From: Oleispira sp964022115
Lineage (GTDB): Bacteria > Pseudomonadota > Gammaproteobacteria > Pseudomonadales > Oceanobacteraceae
Direction of reading: 5' to 3'
Assembly: GCA_964022115.1 (NCBI GenBank)
Contig: CAXIBC010000023.1
Coordinates: forward strand, 1 to 34,502
DNA length: 34,502 nucleotides
Shown: positions 6,961 to 16,819 of the stretch, in pieces
Layout: each line of letters opens with the position of its first letter
How positions within the stretch are numbered: the first letter of the stretch is position 1
The notes under the pieces: model-generated
Seen by the model: only the letters and a program-made list of their open reading frames with translations
Told to the model about the DNA's origin: nothing
Database searches by the model: none
Made by a program: the position numbers and the translations under genes

Positions 6961-8697
6961 GTGGCTAACCCGCGGGCAAAAAAAGCTGCAACAAAATCAG
7001 TTACAGCAACAGTTGAATATCGTATACCAGTATGGCGCTTTGCGTTAGTGCTGAGCGTATTCCTGTGCTTAATAATTGTCGTAGCGGGTCGCATGGGGTA
7101 TTTACATCTTGTTCAGCAATCTTTTTTGGCCGCTCAAGGTGAGCAGCGAATGGTACGAGATGAGTCGATTGCTGCCTTGCGAGGTGACATTAAAGACCGC
7201 CATGGTGAAGCGTTAGCCGTTAGCTCTCCAGTAAAAAGTTTATGGTTAAACCCTAAACTTTTTAATCCTAATGATGTCCCAAAGCTGGCTGCCAGCTTAG
7301 GGCTTTCAGCCAATAAACTTGCACGTCGGTTAAAACGCAACCGCCAGCAAGGCTTTATGTATGTAAAGCGCCACTTACCCCCTGAGCAAGCGAATAAAGT
7401 TTTAGCCTTAAAGTTGAAAGGCTTATCTGCAGATACAGAATACCGTCGTTTTTACCCTGCTTCAGAAGTCACTTCTCATGTTGTGGGTATGACTAATATT
7501 GATGGCAGAGGGCAAGAAGGTTTAGAGCTGGCTTATGATGATTGGCTTCAGGGGGCTCCTGGCCAGCAGCGGGTAGTCAAAGATTTATTAGGTAATGTTA
7601 TTAAACAGCTGAACGTATCGGCTATTGCCAGTCCGGGGAATGAGTTGAAGCTTACCCTGGATCTACGTTTGCAGTACCTAGCTTATCGAGAATTGAAAGC
7701 CGTTGTGCAGGCGCATAAAGCGAACTGGGGCAGTGCGGTTTTATTGGATGCGAGCAATGGCGATATTTTGGCCTTGGTCAATCGCCCTTCTTATAATCCA
7801 AATAATCGCGCGACGTTAAACCCAGAAGATATGCGCAATAGGGCGCTAACAGACATGATTGAACCAGGCTCAACGATGAAGGCATTTACCGTCGCAGCGG
7901 CGTTAAAAAAGGGTAAATACGCCGCTCGTTCTGTGATTAATACCTCGCCCGGATATATGCGTATTAAACATAAAACTATTCGAGATCATCGAGATTATGG
8001 GCGTTTAGATTTAACCGGCATTATTAGAAAGTCGAGTAATATCGGCGTGACGAAATTGGCCCACGATATGGGGGCAGATTCTTTATGGGATATGCTGCAT
8101 TCCGCTAAATTAGGCCAGGCCACAGCATTAGGGTTTCCAGGGGAGGCGGTTGGTCGTTTACCTTACCCGCAAAAATTGGATAAGTTAGGTTTAGCGACCT
8201 TATCCTACGGTTATGGTTTGTCGGTAACGCCATTGCAGTTAGCTCAAGCCTATACAGCTTTTGCTAATAGAGGCTGCATACATGAAGCGCGTTTGATTGT
8301 TACCAATAGGCAGATACCTTGTGAACAAATTATGCCCGCATCCGTAGCTAAAGACATGAGTCAAATGCTAGAAACAGTGACCCAAAAAGGCGGTACGGGA
8401 ACTCGTGCTAAGGTAGCCGGTTATCGTGTAGGTGGAAAAACTGGCACCTCCCATAAAGTGGGTAAAGAAGGTTATCAAGATTCTGAATATACTGCGATTT
8501 TTGCTGGTATTGCGCCAATTTCAGATCCACGATTTGTTTTGGTGGTGGTGATCGATCAGCCTCAGGGGCAAGAATATTATGGTGGTGAAGTGGCTGCCCC
8601 GGTTTTTGGACGCATCATGGAAGCGGCTTTACGTACTTTGCAAATTGCACCAGATCAAAGTAAAGATTTTCATGTAGCGGAGGTTTCTTCATTATGA
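6961..8697 (+). CDS. ftsI: Peptidoglycan D,D-transpeptidase FtsI (PBP3)
   Basis: FtsI is the class B penicillin-binding protein that crosslinks septal peptidoglycan, partnered with FtsW. A short cytoplasmic tail and one membrane segment (about residues 25-45) lead to the pedestal domain and the transpeptidase domain. All three catalytic motifs are intact: Ser304-Thr-Met-Lys307, Ser358-Ser-Asn360 and Lys493-Thr-Gly495. The 578 residues match the family's normal length. It starts at GTG, with AAAGG at 6945-6949, 11 bases upstream. It overlaps murE by four bases (ATGA), so the two are translationally coupled. Confidence 0.96.
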   Translation: MANPRAKKAATKSVTATVEYRIPVWRFALVLSVFLCLIIVVAGRMGYLHLVQQSFLAAQGEQRMVRDESIAALRGDIKDRHGEALAVSSPVKSLWLNPKLFNPNDVPKLAASLGLSANKLARRLKRNRQQGFMYVKRHLPPEQANKVLALKLKGLSADTEYRRFYPASEVTSHVVGMTNIDGRGQEGLELAYDDWLQGAPGQQRVVKDLLGNVIKQLNVSAIASPGNELKLTLDLRLQYLAYRELKAVVQAHKANWGSAVLLDASNGDILALVNRPSYNPNNRATLNPEDMRNRALTDMIEPGSTMKAFTVAAALKKGKYAARSVINTSPGYMRIKHKTIRDHRDYGRLDLTGIIRKSSNIGVTKLAHDMGADSLWDMLHSAKLGQATALGFPGEAVGRLPYPQKLDKLGLATLSYGYGLSVTPLQLAQAYTAFANRGCIHEARLIVTNRQIPCEQIMPASVAKDMSQMLETVTQKGGTGTRAKVAGYRVGGKTGTSHKVGKEGYQDSEYTAIFAGIAPISDPRFVLVVVIDQPQGQEYYGGEVAAPVFGRIMEAALRTLQIAPDQSKDFHVAEVSSL

Positions 8698-10217
8698 ACC
8701 TCAAGCAACTACTAGCGCCTTATCTAGCCAATCTTTCTGTATTAGATAATTCACTGATGATTAGTGGTTTAGTAACTGATAATCGTGACGTCAAAACGGG
8801 TGATTGTTTTATCGCGCTAGCGGGCATTACCCATCATGGTAAAACCTTTATAGATGATGCTATTGCGCGCGGGGCTTGTGCGGTTTTATTGGAAGTGGCT
8901 GCAGAAGATGTTGTAAGTATTACTGAGCATTTAGGCATCACGATTATTGCAGTACCGAATTTAAAAGCGCTAGTGAATAAAATCTTAATTGATTTTTATC
9001 GGCTATCAAGTGATGTTTTTAATATGCACTTAATGGCTGTTACTGGCACGAATGGTAAAAGCAGTATTACGCGCTTTGCTGCCCAGATGAGTCATGCGCT
9101 ACAGCAACCCACAGGCTTAATGGGAACGTTAGGTTTTGGGGTATGGCCAAATATTGTTGAGAGCAAAAATACCACACCAGAGCTGGCCGTTTTGTTGCGT
9201 CAGTTTGCCTTGATGAAAGCGCAAGGTGCAGAGCAAGTCGCGATGGAAGTTTCGAGCCATGGTATTGAGCAAAAACGCATTGAAGGATTAACCTTTGAAA
9301 CTTCAGTTTTTGCAAACTTAAGTCAAGATCACCTTGATGATCATGGCGATATGGAAAGTTATTTTGCGCTGAAACGTGAGCTGTTTTTATTGCCAGGGTT
9401 ACAGCATGCCATTATTAATGCTGATGACGAATATGGTCAGCGTTTATTGGCTGATGAGGCGATTAGCGCGCAAAAAATAAGTTATGGTTTTTCAGCGAGC
9501 GCAGACGTAAGAGTCGTGAGCTGGGTTATGCGCGGGGCGTCTATCGATGCTTCAATCGCAACGCCGTGGGGAAATGCCAGCTTTATTATTAATATGGTAG
9601 GTGACTTTAACCTAGCCAATGTATTAGCTGCGATCAGCTTATTGGCGCTGCAAAATAAATTTGAGTTTGCCGATATTATTGCTGCGATTAAGGGTATTAC
9701 GCCAGCTCCTGGTCGAATGCAGGTATATAGCAAAGCCGGTTGTGCCAATGCGGTGGTGGATTTTGCTCATACCCCCGATGCTTTAAAAAATGTGTTATTA
9801 ACCTTAAAAAAGCAAACTCTTGGTAACTTAGTCGTGGTCTTTGGCTGTGGTGGTAATCGCGATACCGATAAGCGTCCATTAATGGCTAATATTGCTCAGA
9901 CTCATGCAGACCGTATTGTGTTAACGGCTGATAATCCAAGAAAAGAACCTTTGGATGTGATTATTCAACAGATGAAATCGGGCTTGGTAAGTGATCATAA
10001 AACCCCAGTGAGTATAGAATTGGATCGTACGCAAGCAATAGCACTAGCGTTAACTGACCTGGATGAAAATGATGTTGTACTCATTGCCGGAAAAGGACAT
10101 GAGGCTTATCAAGATATTGATGGTAGCAAGATTCCTTATAGTGATGAGGCGGTATTATTATCACTAGGTTATCAAGACGTAGCACAGCAAACACATTTAA
10201 ATAAGGAGGCCTTATGA
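8694..10217 (+). CDS. murE: UDP-MurNAc-L-Ala-D-Glu:meso-diaminopimelate ligase MurE
   Basis: MurE adds the third residue of the peptidoglycan stem peptide in the cytoplasm, using ATP. The Mur ligase P-loop TGTNGKSS is at residues 117-124; KNTTPE and FANLSQDHLDDHG follow in the central domain, with the Lys in YFALKRE likely to be carbamylated. The C-terminal DNPR motif (TADNPRKEP) indicates meso-diaminopimelate rather than lysine as substrate, as in other Gram-negative bacteria. The ATG overlaps the ftsI stop (ATGA), and the gene's own stop overlaps the start of murF in the same way. Length (507) is normal. Confidence 0.96.
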   Translation: MNLKQLLAPYLANLSVLDNSLMISGLVTDNRDVKTGDCFIALAGITHHGKTFIDDAIARGACAVLLEVAAEDVVSITEHLGITIIAVPNLKALVNKILIDFYRLSSDVFNMHLMAVTGTNGKSSITRFAAQMSHALQQPTGLMGTLGFGVWPNIVESKNTTPELAVLLRQFALMKAQGAEQVAMEVSSHGIEQKRIEGLTFETSVFANLSQDHLDDHGDMESYFALKRELFLLPGLQHAIINADDEYGQRLLADEAISAQKISYGFSASADVRVVSWVMRGASIDASIATPWGNASFIINMVGDFNLANVLAAISLLALQNKFEFADIIAAIKGITPAPGRMQVYSKAGCANAVVDFAHTPDALKNVLLTLKKQTLGNLVVVFGCGGNRDTDKRPLMANIAQTHADRIVLTADNPRKEPLDVIIQQMKSGLVSDHKTPVSIELDRTQAIALALTDLDENDVVLIAGKGHEAYQDIDGSKIPYSDEAVLLSLGYQDVAQQTHLNKEAL

Positions 10218-11653
10218 TGATGGCTTCTTTTAGCTTAATCGAATTGGCACAGGCTATTTCAGCAGATATTAAACCGTCTGATAAGCGCGATTTATTTGAA
10301 GATATTCAGGCACAGAAAATTAATACCGATACCCGCACTATCCAGCAAGGTGATGTTTTTTTAGCCTTGCGCGGGGAAAATTTTGATGGTCATGATTATC
10401 TTGAACAGGCTCAAAAAAGTGGTGCGATAGCCGCCATAGTCGATGAAGATTATTTACAGTCAAATTCAGAGAATTCTACATTTTTGACTCTACCTTTATT
10501 GGTAGTTAGCGATACCTTATTGGCACTAGGGCAAGCGAGTTTATGGAATCGTAAAAAATTCACTGGCCCCTTAATCGCTATTACTGGCAGTGCAGGTAAA
10601 ACGTCAGTGAAGTCTATGGCCGCGCATATGATGCAATTATTAGGACATTGCTGGGCGACACCGGGTAATTTCAATAATCACATCGGCGCGCCACTGACAT
10701 TATTGGGACTAGAGCAACAGCATAAAGCCGCGGTGATAGAATTGGGTGCCAGTAGCGCAGGTGAGATAGCTTATACCTCTCAGTTCGCGCAGCCAGAGGT
10801 CGTGATTATTACCAATGTTAGTGGCGCTCATTTAGAAGGTTTTGGCAGCATAGAAACCATTATGCGCACCAAGGGAGAAATTATTGATGCTTTGGCTGAA
10901 AATGGTTGTGCGGTGTTAAATGCTGACGATATTTTCTTTGCCGATTGGGTCTTGCGTGCTGGTAAGCGCAAAGTATTAAGTTTCGGTATCGAGCATTATG
11001 CCGATGTGATGGCAAAAAATATTATTTGTGACGAAAAGGGCAGTCGTTTTGATGTGGTTTACCAGCAGCAATGTGTTGCCTGTGAAATTCCACTATTAGG
11101 CCAGCACAATGTATTAAATAGCTTATCGGCCATAACAGCCGGTTTAGCTCTAGGTCTTGAACTCGCTAAAATTACCGCCCAACTGAAAACCTTGCCTATG
11201 GTTGATGGTCGCTTGCAGTGGGTTGATGGCGAAGGTCAGGTCCGTATTTTAAATGATAGTTACAACGCTAGCCCTGCTTCGGTAAAAGCGGCCATTGATG
11301 TGTTGGCGTTGTGGCAAGAAAAAGCCTGGTTGGTATTAGGTGATATGGCAGAGTTAGGAGAAGACTCGCCAGCGATTCATGCTGAGATAGGTGAGTATGC
11401 AGAGCAAAAAGGTATTGCGAATTTTGTGGCTATAGGCTCAGCGTGTCGTCATGCAGTTGAAGCATTCAAGAAAACAAGAGATGCACACTGGTTCGAACAG
11501 CAAAGTGATTTGCTGAATTACATTAATGAAAATAAACAACCTGGCCAGGTTTTTTTGGTTAAAGGTTCACGCAGTGCAGGTATGGATAAGATCGTTACTG
11601 CATTGTCGCTTAAGAGTGATGTTGGCTCTTTAAATACCATTGGGGAAGTATAA
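10214..11653 (+). CDS. murF: UDP-MurNAc-tripeptide:D-alanyl-D-alanine ligase MurF
   Basis: MurF attaches D-Ala-D-Ala to the UDP-MurNAc tripeptide, finishing the pentapeptide; it uses the product of Ddl encoded further along the cluster. The P-loop GSAGKTS lies at residues 125-131, and later segments (TNVSGAHLEGFGS, ILNDSYNASPASVKAA, LGDMAELGE) are typical of MurF. Three consecutive ATG codons (10214, 10217, 10220) can serve as start. A strong Shine-Dalgarno AAGGAGG at 10203-10209 is best spaced (7 bases) for 10217, while 10214 gives the usual ATGA overlap with murE; the difference is one residue. Length (479) is somewhat above that of E. coli. Confidence 0.95.
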   Translation: MMMASFSLIELAQAISADIKPSDKRDLFEDIQAQKINTDTRTIQQGDVFLALRGENFDGHDYLEQAQKSGAIAAIVDEDYLQSNSENSTFLTLPLLVVSDTLLALGQASLWNRKKFTGPLIAITGSAGKTSVKSMAAHMMQLLGHCWATPGNFNNHIGAPLTLLGLEQQHKAAVIELGASSAGEIAYTSQFAQPEVVIITNVSGAHLEGFGSIETIMRTKGEIIDALAENGCAVLNADDIFFADWVLRAGKRKVLSFGIEHYADVMAKNIICDEKGSRFDVVYQQQCVACEIPLLGQHNVLNSLSAITAGLALGLELAKITAQLKTLPMVDGRLQWVDGEGQVRILNDSYNASPASVKAAIDVLALWQEKAWLVLGDMAELGEDSPAIHAEIGEYAEQKGIANFVAIGSACRHAVEAFKKTRDAHWFEQQSDLLNYINENKQPGQVFLVKGSRSAGMDKIVTALSLKSDVGSLNTIGEV

Positions 11654-11655
11654 AC

Positions 11656-12738
11656 ATGTTGTTATGGCTAGCGGAATATTTAACACAATTTCACTCAGGT
11701 TTTGCGGTCGTGCAATACCTTTCGTTACGCGCAATATTTGCAGTGATTACCGCCTTAACAGTGGCGTTATTTTTAGGTCCTAAAGTCATTCGTAAACTGC
11801 GCAAATATCAAATTGGGCAAGCGATTCGTGATGATGGCCCTAAATCACACTTAAGCAAAGCGGGCACGCCGACTATGGGTGGTGCGCTGATTTTATTATC
11901 GATTACGGTCAGTACCTTGTTATGGGGCAACTTAGAAAATAAGTACGTTTGGTTAACCTTGTTAGTCACACTGGCATTTGGCGTGATAGGTTGGGTTGAT
12001 GATTACCGTAAAGTGGTGGAAAAAAATTCTCGAGGATTGCCTGCGCGCTGGAAATACTTTTGGCAATCGGCTTTGGCCATCGTTGCGGCAATAACTATGT
12101 TTGCTACAGCACCGAGTTCAGCTGAAACGTCTTTAATTATTCCTTTCTTCAAAGATGTAATTATAGAACTGGGTATTTTTTATATCGTATTAAGTTATTT
12201 TGTTATCGTCGGTGCGAGTAATGCCGTTAATTTAACCGACGGCCTAGATGGTTTAGCTATTTTACCGACAGTGATGGTTGGTGCTGCACTGGGTTTATGT
12301 GCTTATTTTGCCGGTAATATTAATTATTCTGACTATCTATCCATTCCTTATGTTATTGGTGCGGGAGAATTGGTTGTCTTTAGTGGTGCTCTGGTCGGCG
12401 CTGGTGTTGGTTTCTTGTGGTTCAATACTTACCCTGCTCAAGTATTTATGGGGGATGTGGGTTCATTGGCTCTTGGGGCGGCCCTAGGCATGATGGCGGT
12501 TATTACTCGTCAAGAAATCGTATTCTTTATTATGGGGGGCATATTTGTCGCCGAAACCATGTCGGTGATTCTACAAGTTGGTTCCTTCAAATTAACCGGT
12601 AAACGAATTTTCCGCATGGCGCCATTGCACCACCATTATGAGTTGAAAGGCTGGCCTGAGCCACGAGTTATTGTGCGTTTTTGGATTGTCACTTTGCTTT
12701 TGGTTTTAGCCGGTTTAGCAACGTTAAAAATTCGATAA
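11656..12738 (+). CDS. mraY: Phospho-N-acetylmuramoyl-pentapeptide transferase MraY
   Basis: MraY transfers phospho-MurNAc-pentapeptide from UDP to undecaprenyl phosphate, giving lipid I at the inner membrane. About ten membrane segments are visible across 360 residues, the standard length. The catalytic and Mg2+ positions are present: Asp115-Asp116 (WVDDYRKV), NLTDGLDGLA around residues 192-201, and the late HHHYELKGW histidine cluster. GGGGAAG at 11642-11648, inside murF, provides the Shine-Dalgarno; the ATG follows the murF stop by two bases. It is followed by a 61-base gap before murD with no clear signal in it. Confidence 0.97.
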   Translation: MLLWLAEYLTQFHSGFAVVQYLSLRAIFAVITALTVALFLGPKVIRKLRKYQIGQAIRDDGPKSHLSKAGTPTMGGALILLSITVSTLLWGNLENKYVWLTLLVTLAFGVIGWVDDYRKVVEKNSRGLPARWKYFWQSALAIVAAITMFATAPSSAETSLIIPFFKDVIIELGIFYIVLSYFVIVGASNAVNLTDGLDGLAILPTVMVGAALGLCAYFAGNINYSDYLSIPYVIGAGELVVFSGALVGAGVGFLWFNTYPAQVFMGDVGSLALGAALGMMAVITRQEIVFFIMGGIFVAETMSVILQVGSFKLTGKRIFRMAPLHHHYELKGWPEPRVIVRFWIVTLLLVLAGLATLKIR

Positions 12739-12799
12739 CCACAGCTGAATGATACAAAGCTTGAATAGCTAAAGATGATAAACGGGACATTTTAACATT

Positions 12800-14218
12800 A
12801 TGACAAACTTGATTGCTTCTGATCAAAAACGCTTAATTATCGGCATGGGCCAAACAGGGCTCTCGTGCGCGCGTTTTTTGACGGCTAAAGGTTTGTCATT
12901 TGATTTATGTGATAGTCGTGAGACCTTGCCTAATCAAGAGAAAATCGAAGCGGAATTTCCTCAGTGTAAAATATTTAATGGCGAATTGCAGGGAGAGATC
13001 CTCGCTCAGTATCAAGAACTAATCGTCAGTCCAGGTATTGCTATTGCAGAGCCTGCTATTGTATTTGCGCAACAGCAAGGCAGCCGCATACGAGGGGATG
13101 TGGATCTATTTGCCGAGTATGTCACTAAGCCTATTATTGGTATTACTGGCTCCAATGGGAAAAGTACCGTCACAACCTTAGTGGGAGAAATTCTAGCGGC
13201 CGCAGGCCATAAGCCTGCGGTTTGTGGCAATATTGGTATTCCAGTTTTGGATGTATTATTAAATGATGATGACTATCACTGTTATGTGGTTGAGCTCTCG
13301 AGCTTTCAATTAGAAACGACTCATCATTTAGCGGCAGAAGTCGCTTGCGTATTGAATTTGAGTGAAGATCATATGGATCGTTATGATTCTATGATGAGTT
13401 ATTACCAAGCGAAGCACAGAATTTTTCAAGGTTGTCGCAGTATCGTTATTAACCGCGAAGATAGTCTGACCCAGCCTTTAGTCAGTGACTCTATGCCAAA
13501 GAAAAGCTTTGGTTTGACCATGGCAGAAAACCCAGTTGCCGCCAAAAATCAATATTCTATTGCACTTAAAAATGATTCTTCCAATACAGATCAAGTGCAA
13601 GAATTCTTAATGAAAGAACAGCAGCCAATTTTTCCGCTGGCTAAATTAAAAATTAAAGGCCGCCATAATCAATTAAATGCGCTCGCGGCGATTGCTATTG
13701 TTGACTCCTTACCCGCAGCTTTTAGTGTCGACAAAAATCAATTACAGCAGGTATTGACGAACTTCATTGGCCTTCCACATCGCTGTGCTAGGGTCGCAGA
13801 AATTGATGGTATTGAATATTACAACGATTCTAAAGGCACTAATGTCGGCTCTACACTTGCTGCGATTGAGGGTCTGGCTGCTAGAGATGCTAACAATATA
13901 ATCTTGATTGCTGGCGGAGTGGGTAAAGACCAAGACTTTGAACCTTTAGTTGATGCTTGTGAGACAAGTGTTAAGCAGGCGCAGCTATTTGGTCGTGATG
14001 CCAGCATGATTGCTAGCCGTTTAAAGTCGGTTTGTGAAACGAATATTGTTGAAACATTAGAGCAAGCTTTAATTCAAGCTCGACAAGGGGCTAGTGCAGG
14101 GGATGTTATTTTATTCTCTCCTGCGTGCGCCAGTTTTGATCAGTTTGCAAATTATGTGAAACGTGGTGAAGCCTTTGAACAGCTCGTTGCTGAAATTATT
14201 CAGCAAAGGAGTGAATAA
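12800..14218 (+). CDS. murD: UDP-MurNAc-L-alanine:D-glutamate ligase MurD
   Basis: MurD adds D-Glu to UDP-MurNAc-L-Ala in the cytoplasm. The N-terminal Rossmann-like domain has GMGQTGLS (residues 15-22); the P-loop GSNGKST is at 117-123, followed by ELSSFQLE and LNLSEDHMDRY in the central domain, and IAGGVGKDQDF in the C-terminal domain. The 472 residues are slightly more than usual; a region around residues 235-275 (NPVAAKNQYSIALKNDSSN) looks like a small polar insertion. The Shine-Dalgarno is weak (GGGA at 12784-12787). The TAA stop shares its last base with the ftsW ATG (TAATG). Confidence 0.96.
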   Translation: MTNLIASDQKRLIIGMGQTGLSCARFLTAKGLSFDLCDSRETLPNQEKIEAEFPQCKIFNGELQGEILAQYQELIVSPGIAIAEPAIVFAQQQGSRIRGDVDLFAEYVTKPIIGITGSNGKSTVTTLVGEILAAAGHKPAVCGNIGIPVLDVLLNDDDYHCYVVELSSFQLETTHHLAAEVACVLNLSEDHMDRYDSMMSYYQAKHRIFQGCRSIVINREDSLTQPLVSDSMPKKSFGLTMAENPVAAKNQYSIALKNDSSNTDQVQEFLMKEQQPIFPLAKLKIKGRHNQLNALAAIAIVDSLPAAFSVDKNQLQQVLTNFIGLPHRCARVAEIDGIEYYNDSKGTNVGSTLAAIEGLAARDANNIILIAGGVGKDQDFEPLVDACETSVKQAQLFGRDASMIASRLKSVCETNIVETLEQALIQARQGASAGDVILFSPACASFDQFANYVKRGEAFEQLVAEIIQQRSE

Positions 14219-15651
14219 TGAGCGCTAATGTTTCAGCCAATGTCTCTGTCGGCAGCACGACTAAAAATACTATCAAGAAAAGCAATAACGGCTCAGTGTC
14301 TGCGCTACCTTGGTTATCAGCCTTCACTGATAAGGATAAGGTAGCAGAGCTGTTAGCAGTAAAAATGAATGCTTTAGTCTGGTCGTGGTTAGGTTTGATG
14401 GCTCTTGGTTGGGTTATGGTTATGTCGGCTTCTACGAGTATTGCCGAAACCTATACCGGTAATGCCGCGTATTTTTCTAGCCGCCATGGGGTATACATAG
14501 TACTGGGAGTTTTCATTGCCTTCTTAGTCAGTCGAATTCCTTTATCTTGGTGGCAGAAGACAGACTGGTTATGGTTATTACTAGGTGGGGTCGGTTTAGT
14601 GGCGGTATTGATCCCAGGAGTGGGCCATGAAGTTAATGGTAGTGCTCGTTGGTTAAATTTAGGTTTAGTAAAGGTGCAGCCATCTGAAATCGTAAAGTTA
14701 ACGGCAGTGCTTTATATTTCTGGTTATTTAATTCGCCGCCAAGCCGAAGTGCAAAATCAATGGTCAGGGTTTATTAAGCCTTTAGTCATTCTAGGAATCA
14801 TAGTCGTTTTATTATTATTAGAACCCGACTTTGGTTCGGTTGTTGTATTGATGGGCGCTGTGCTGGTTTTATTGTTTTTAGGCGGGGTTAAAGCGGGGCA
14901 GTTTTTCTTATTAGTCTTAGCTACCTTGGTTTTGGGTTATCTGGTTGTCACTGCAGAGGAATACCGCCTTGCCCGTTTAACGACGTATTGGCAACCTTTT
15001 CACCCTGATAATGTCTATGGTTCTGGCTACCAGTTGGCGCAAGCGTTAATCGCCTTTGGTCGTGGAGAGTTATGGGGGACGGGTTTAGGGGAAAGCGTAC
15101 AAAAACTATTTTATTTACCTGAGGCTCATACCGATTTTGTATTTGCTATTTGGTCCGAAGAAACGGGTTTAGTCGGTGGTTTATTTGCGCTTGGGTTATT
15201 AGCGTTTTTCTTATCTCAGTGCATGATGATTGGTTGGCAAGCGCAGAAAGTTGGAAGTTTATACGGTGCCTTTATCTGCTTTGGTATTGCGACTTTATTT
15301 GGTTTGCAGGTGATTATTAATCTAGGGGTTAATACCGGTTTATTGCCAACTAAGGGCTTAACCTTACCCTTCTTTAGTTATGGTGGCAGTAGTTTATTGA
15401 TTTGTTGTGTGATGGTTGCTTTGGTTTACCGTGTTAGTAGCGAGTTAGATTCTAGTACAGCTAAAAAAGATATTACGAAAAAGACTCGTAAGAAAACCCG
15501 TAAAAAATCAGTCCTTAGCCATGATGCCTCAAGTTCGGCTATGGAAAATACCATTAGTTTTGATGAAACGAAAAAGTCTATGAGCGGCTTTGATGCTTAC
15601 GTCGAAGAGTTCAATACTGAAAAGTTAAAGGGAGGTCGTGATGATCACTAA
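14218..15651 (+). CDS. ftsW: Septal peptidoglycan glycosyltransferase FtsW
   Basis: FtsW is the SEDS-family polymerase that makes septal glycan from lipid II with FtsI. About ten membrane segments run from residue 52 to about 404, with the family-typical GSARWLNLG, PSEIVKL, LEPDFGS, HTDFVFAIWSEETG and late GLTLPFFSYGGSS motifs. Both ends are extended: about 50 polar residues before the first membrane segment (opening with a duplicated SANVSANVSV) and a 73-residue cytoplasmic tail from 405 with a Lys/Arg-rich repeat (KKTRKKTRKKS) and an acidic end. E. coli FtsW is about 60 residues shorter as I recall it. It starts within the murD stop and overlaps murG. Confidence 0.96.
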   Translation: MSANVSANVSVGSTTKNTIKKSNNGSVSALPWLSAFTDKDKVAELLAVKMNALVWSWLGLMALGWVMVMSASTSIAETYTGNAAYFSSRHGVYIVLGVFIAFLVSRIPLSWWQKTDWLWLLLGGVGLVAVLIPGVGHEVNGSARWLNLGLVKVQPSEIVKLTAVLYISGYLIRRQAEVQNQWSGFIKPLVILGIIVVLLLLEPDFGSVVVLMGAVLVLLFLGGVKAGQFFLLVLATLVLGYLVVTAEEYRLARLTTYWQPFHPDNVYGSGYQLAQALIAFGRGELWGTGLGESVQKLFYLPEAHTDFVFAIWSEETGLVGGLFALGLLAFFLSQCMMIGWQAQKVGSLYGAFICFGIATLFGLQVIINLGVNTGLLPTKGLTLPFFSYGGSSLLICCVMVALVYRVSSELDSSTAKKDITKKTRKKTRKKSVLSHDASSSAMENTISFDETKKSMSGFDAYVEEFNTEKLKGGRDDH

Positions 15652-16819
15652 GGCAGTTGCGACTAGTAAAAACCCAACGGCTAAGAGAACCGTAATGGTC
15701 ATGGCGGGGGGCACGGGTGGCCATGTATTTCCTGCTTTGGCTGTGGCCGATGCTTTAAAAAAGCAGGATTATGATATTCACTGGTTAGGGACAGCGGCAG
15801 GAATTGAAGCTGAATTAGTTCCTAAAGCAGGATACCCATTGCATTGTATTAATGTGACTGGGCTACGGGGAAAAGGTAAGCTCGCATTATTCGCCGCGCC
15901 ATGGAAGATTATTAAGGCTATTTATCAAGCTTGGAGTTTTATGCGTATTGTTCGTCCAAGCGCGGTATTAGGTTTAGGTGGTTTTGCTACTGGCCCTGGG
16001 GGAATTGCGGCTAAGTTATTAGGCATACCGCTATTAATTCATGAGCAAAATGCATTTCCCGGTATGACAAATCGGTTATTAAAGCCTTTTTCTAATGTCG
16101 TCATGCAGGCATTCCCTAATACTTTTAAGGGTAAAAAAGGCTTGGCTAACTTATTGACCACCGGCAATCCGGTACGAGAAAATATTTTAGCGTTAAGTGC
16201 ATCTCGCAATAATGAGAGAAATGAAGAATGTAAGTCAAAAGAGACTGCAGAAACTCGAGGCCTCAATGTCTTAGTTGTCGGTGGCAGCTTAGGGGCCGTG
16301 GCATTGAATAATGCGGTAATGGATGCCTTAGCTTTGATAATAAAAGAAAGTGCTGAAAATTTCTTACCTAATATTTGGCACCAGGTAGGTAAAAAAAATA
16401 TTGATTCGGTTCAGCAAGCTTATAAAGACAAGGGGCTTGCCAATAAAGCCAAGGTTGTTGCGTTTATTGATGATATGGCTGCCGCCTATCAATGGGCAGA
16501 CTTGGTTGTATGTCGGTCAGGGGCTTTAACGGTTTCTGAAGTAGCTTGTGCGGGTAAAGCGGCCATTTTTATCCCATTTCCTTTTGCCGTAGACGATCAT
16601 CAAACCGCCAACGCACAGGTATTGGTCAATGCCGGTGGTGCCGAAATTAAGCAACAAAAAGAACTCACTGCACAGTGGTTAGCTGGTCGTTGGAAATTCT
16701 ACGGCGAGAACCCTCAACAGATTAAACACATGTCGATGGCGTCTACTAGTGTATCGATTGCTGATGCAACCCAGGTTGTCACCAAGCAAGTAATAAAACA
16801 AATAAGGTTAACAGATTAA
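15641..16819 (+). CDS. murG: Undecaprenyldiphospho-muramoylpentapeptide beta-N-acetylglucosaminyltransferase MurG
   Basis: MurG adds GlcNAc to lipid I, forming lipid II at the inner face of the inner membrane (GT-B fold). The N-terminal GGTGGHVFPALAVA is at residues 23-36, HEQNAFPGMTNRLL about 100 residues later, and the second-domain VVGGSLGAVALN begins the UDP-GlcNAc-binding half, with RSGALTVSEVACAGKAAIFIPFPFAVDDHQ near the C-terminus. A short charged insertion (NNERNEECKSKE) sits between the domains. I chose ATG 15641 because GGAGG at 15631-15635 is five bases away; GTG at 15638 would leave only two. It overlaps ftsW by 11 bases. Confidence 0.95.
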   Translation: MITKAVATSKNPTAKRTVMVMAGGTGGHVFPALAVADALKKQDYDIHWLGTAAGIEAELVPKAGYPLHCINVTGLRGKGKLALFAAPWKIIKAIYQAWSFMRIVRPSAVLGLGGFATGPGGIAAKLLGIPLLIHEQNAFPGMTNRLLKPFSNVVMQAFPNTFKGKKGLANLLTTGNPVRENILALSASRNNERNEECKSKETAETRGLNVLVVGGSLGAVALNNAVMDALALIIKESAENFLPNIWHQVGKKNIDSVQQAYKDKGLANKAKVVAFIDDMAAAYQWADLVVCRSGALTVSEVACAGKAAIFIPFPFAVDDHQTANAQVLVNAGGAEIKQQKELTAQWLAGRWKFYGENPQQIKHMSMASTSVSIADATQVVTKQVIKQIRLTD

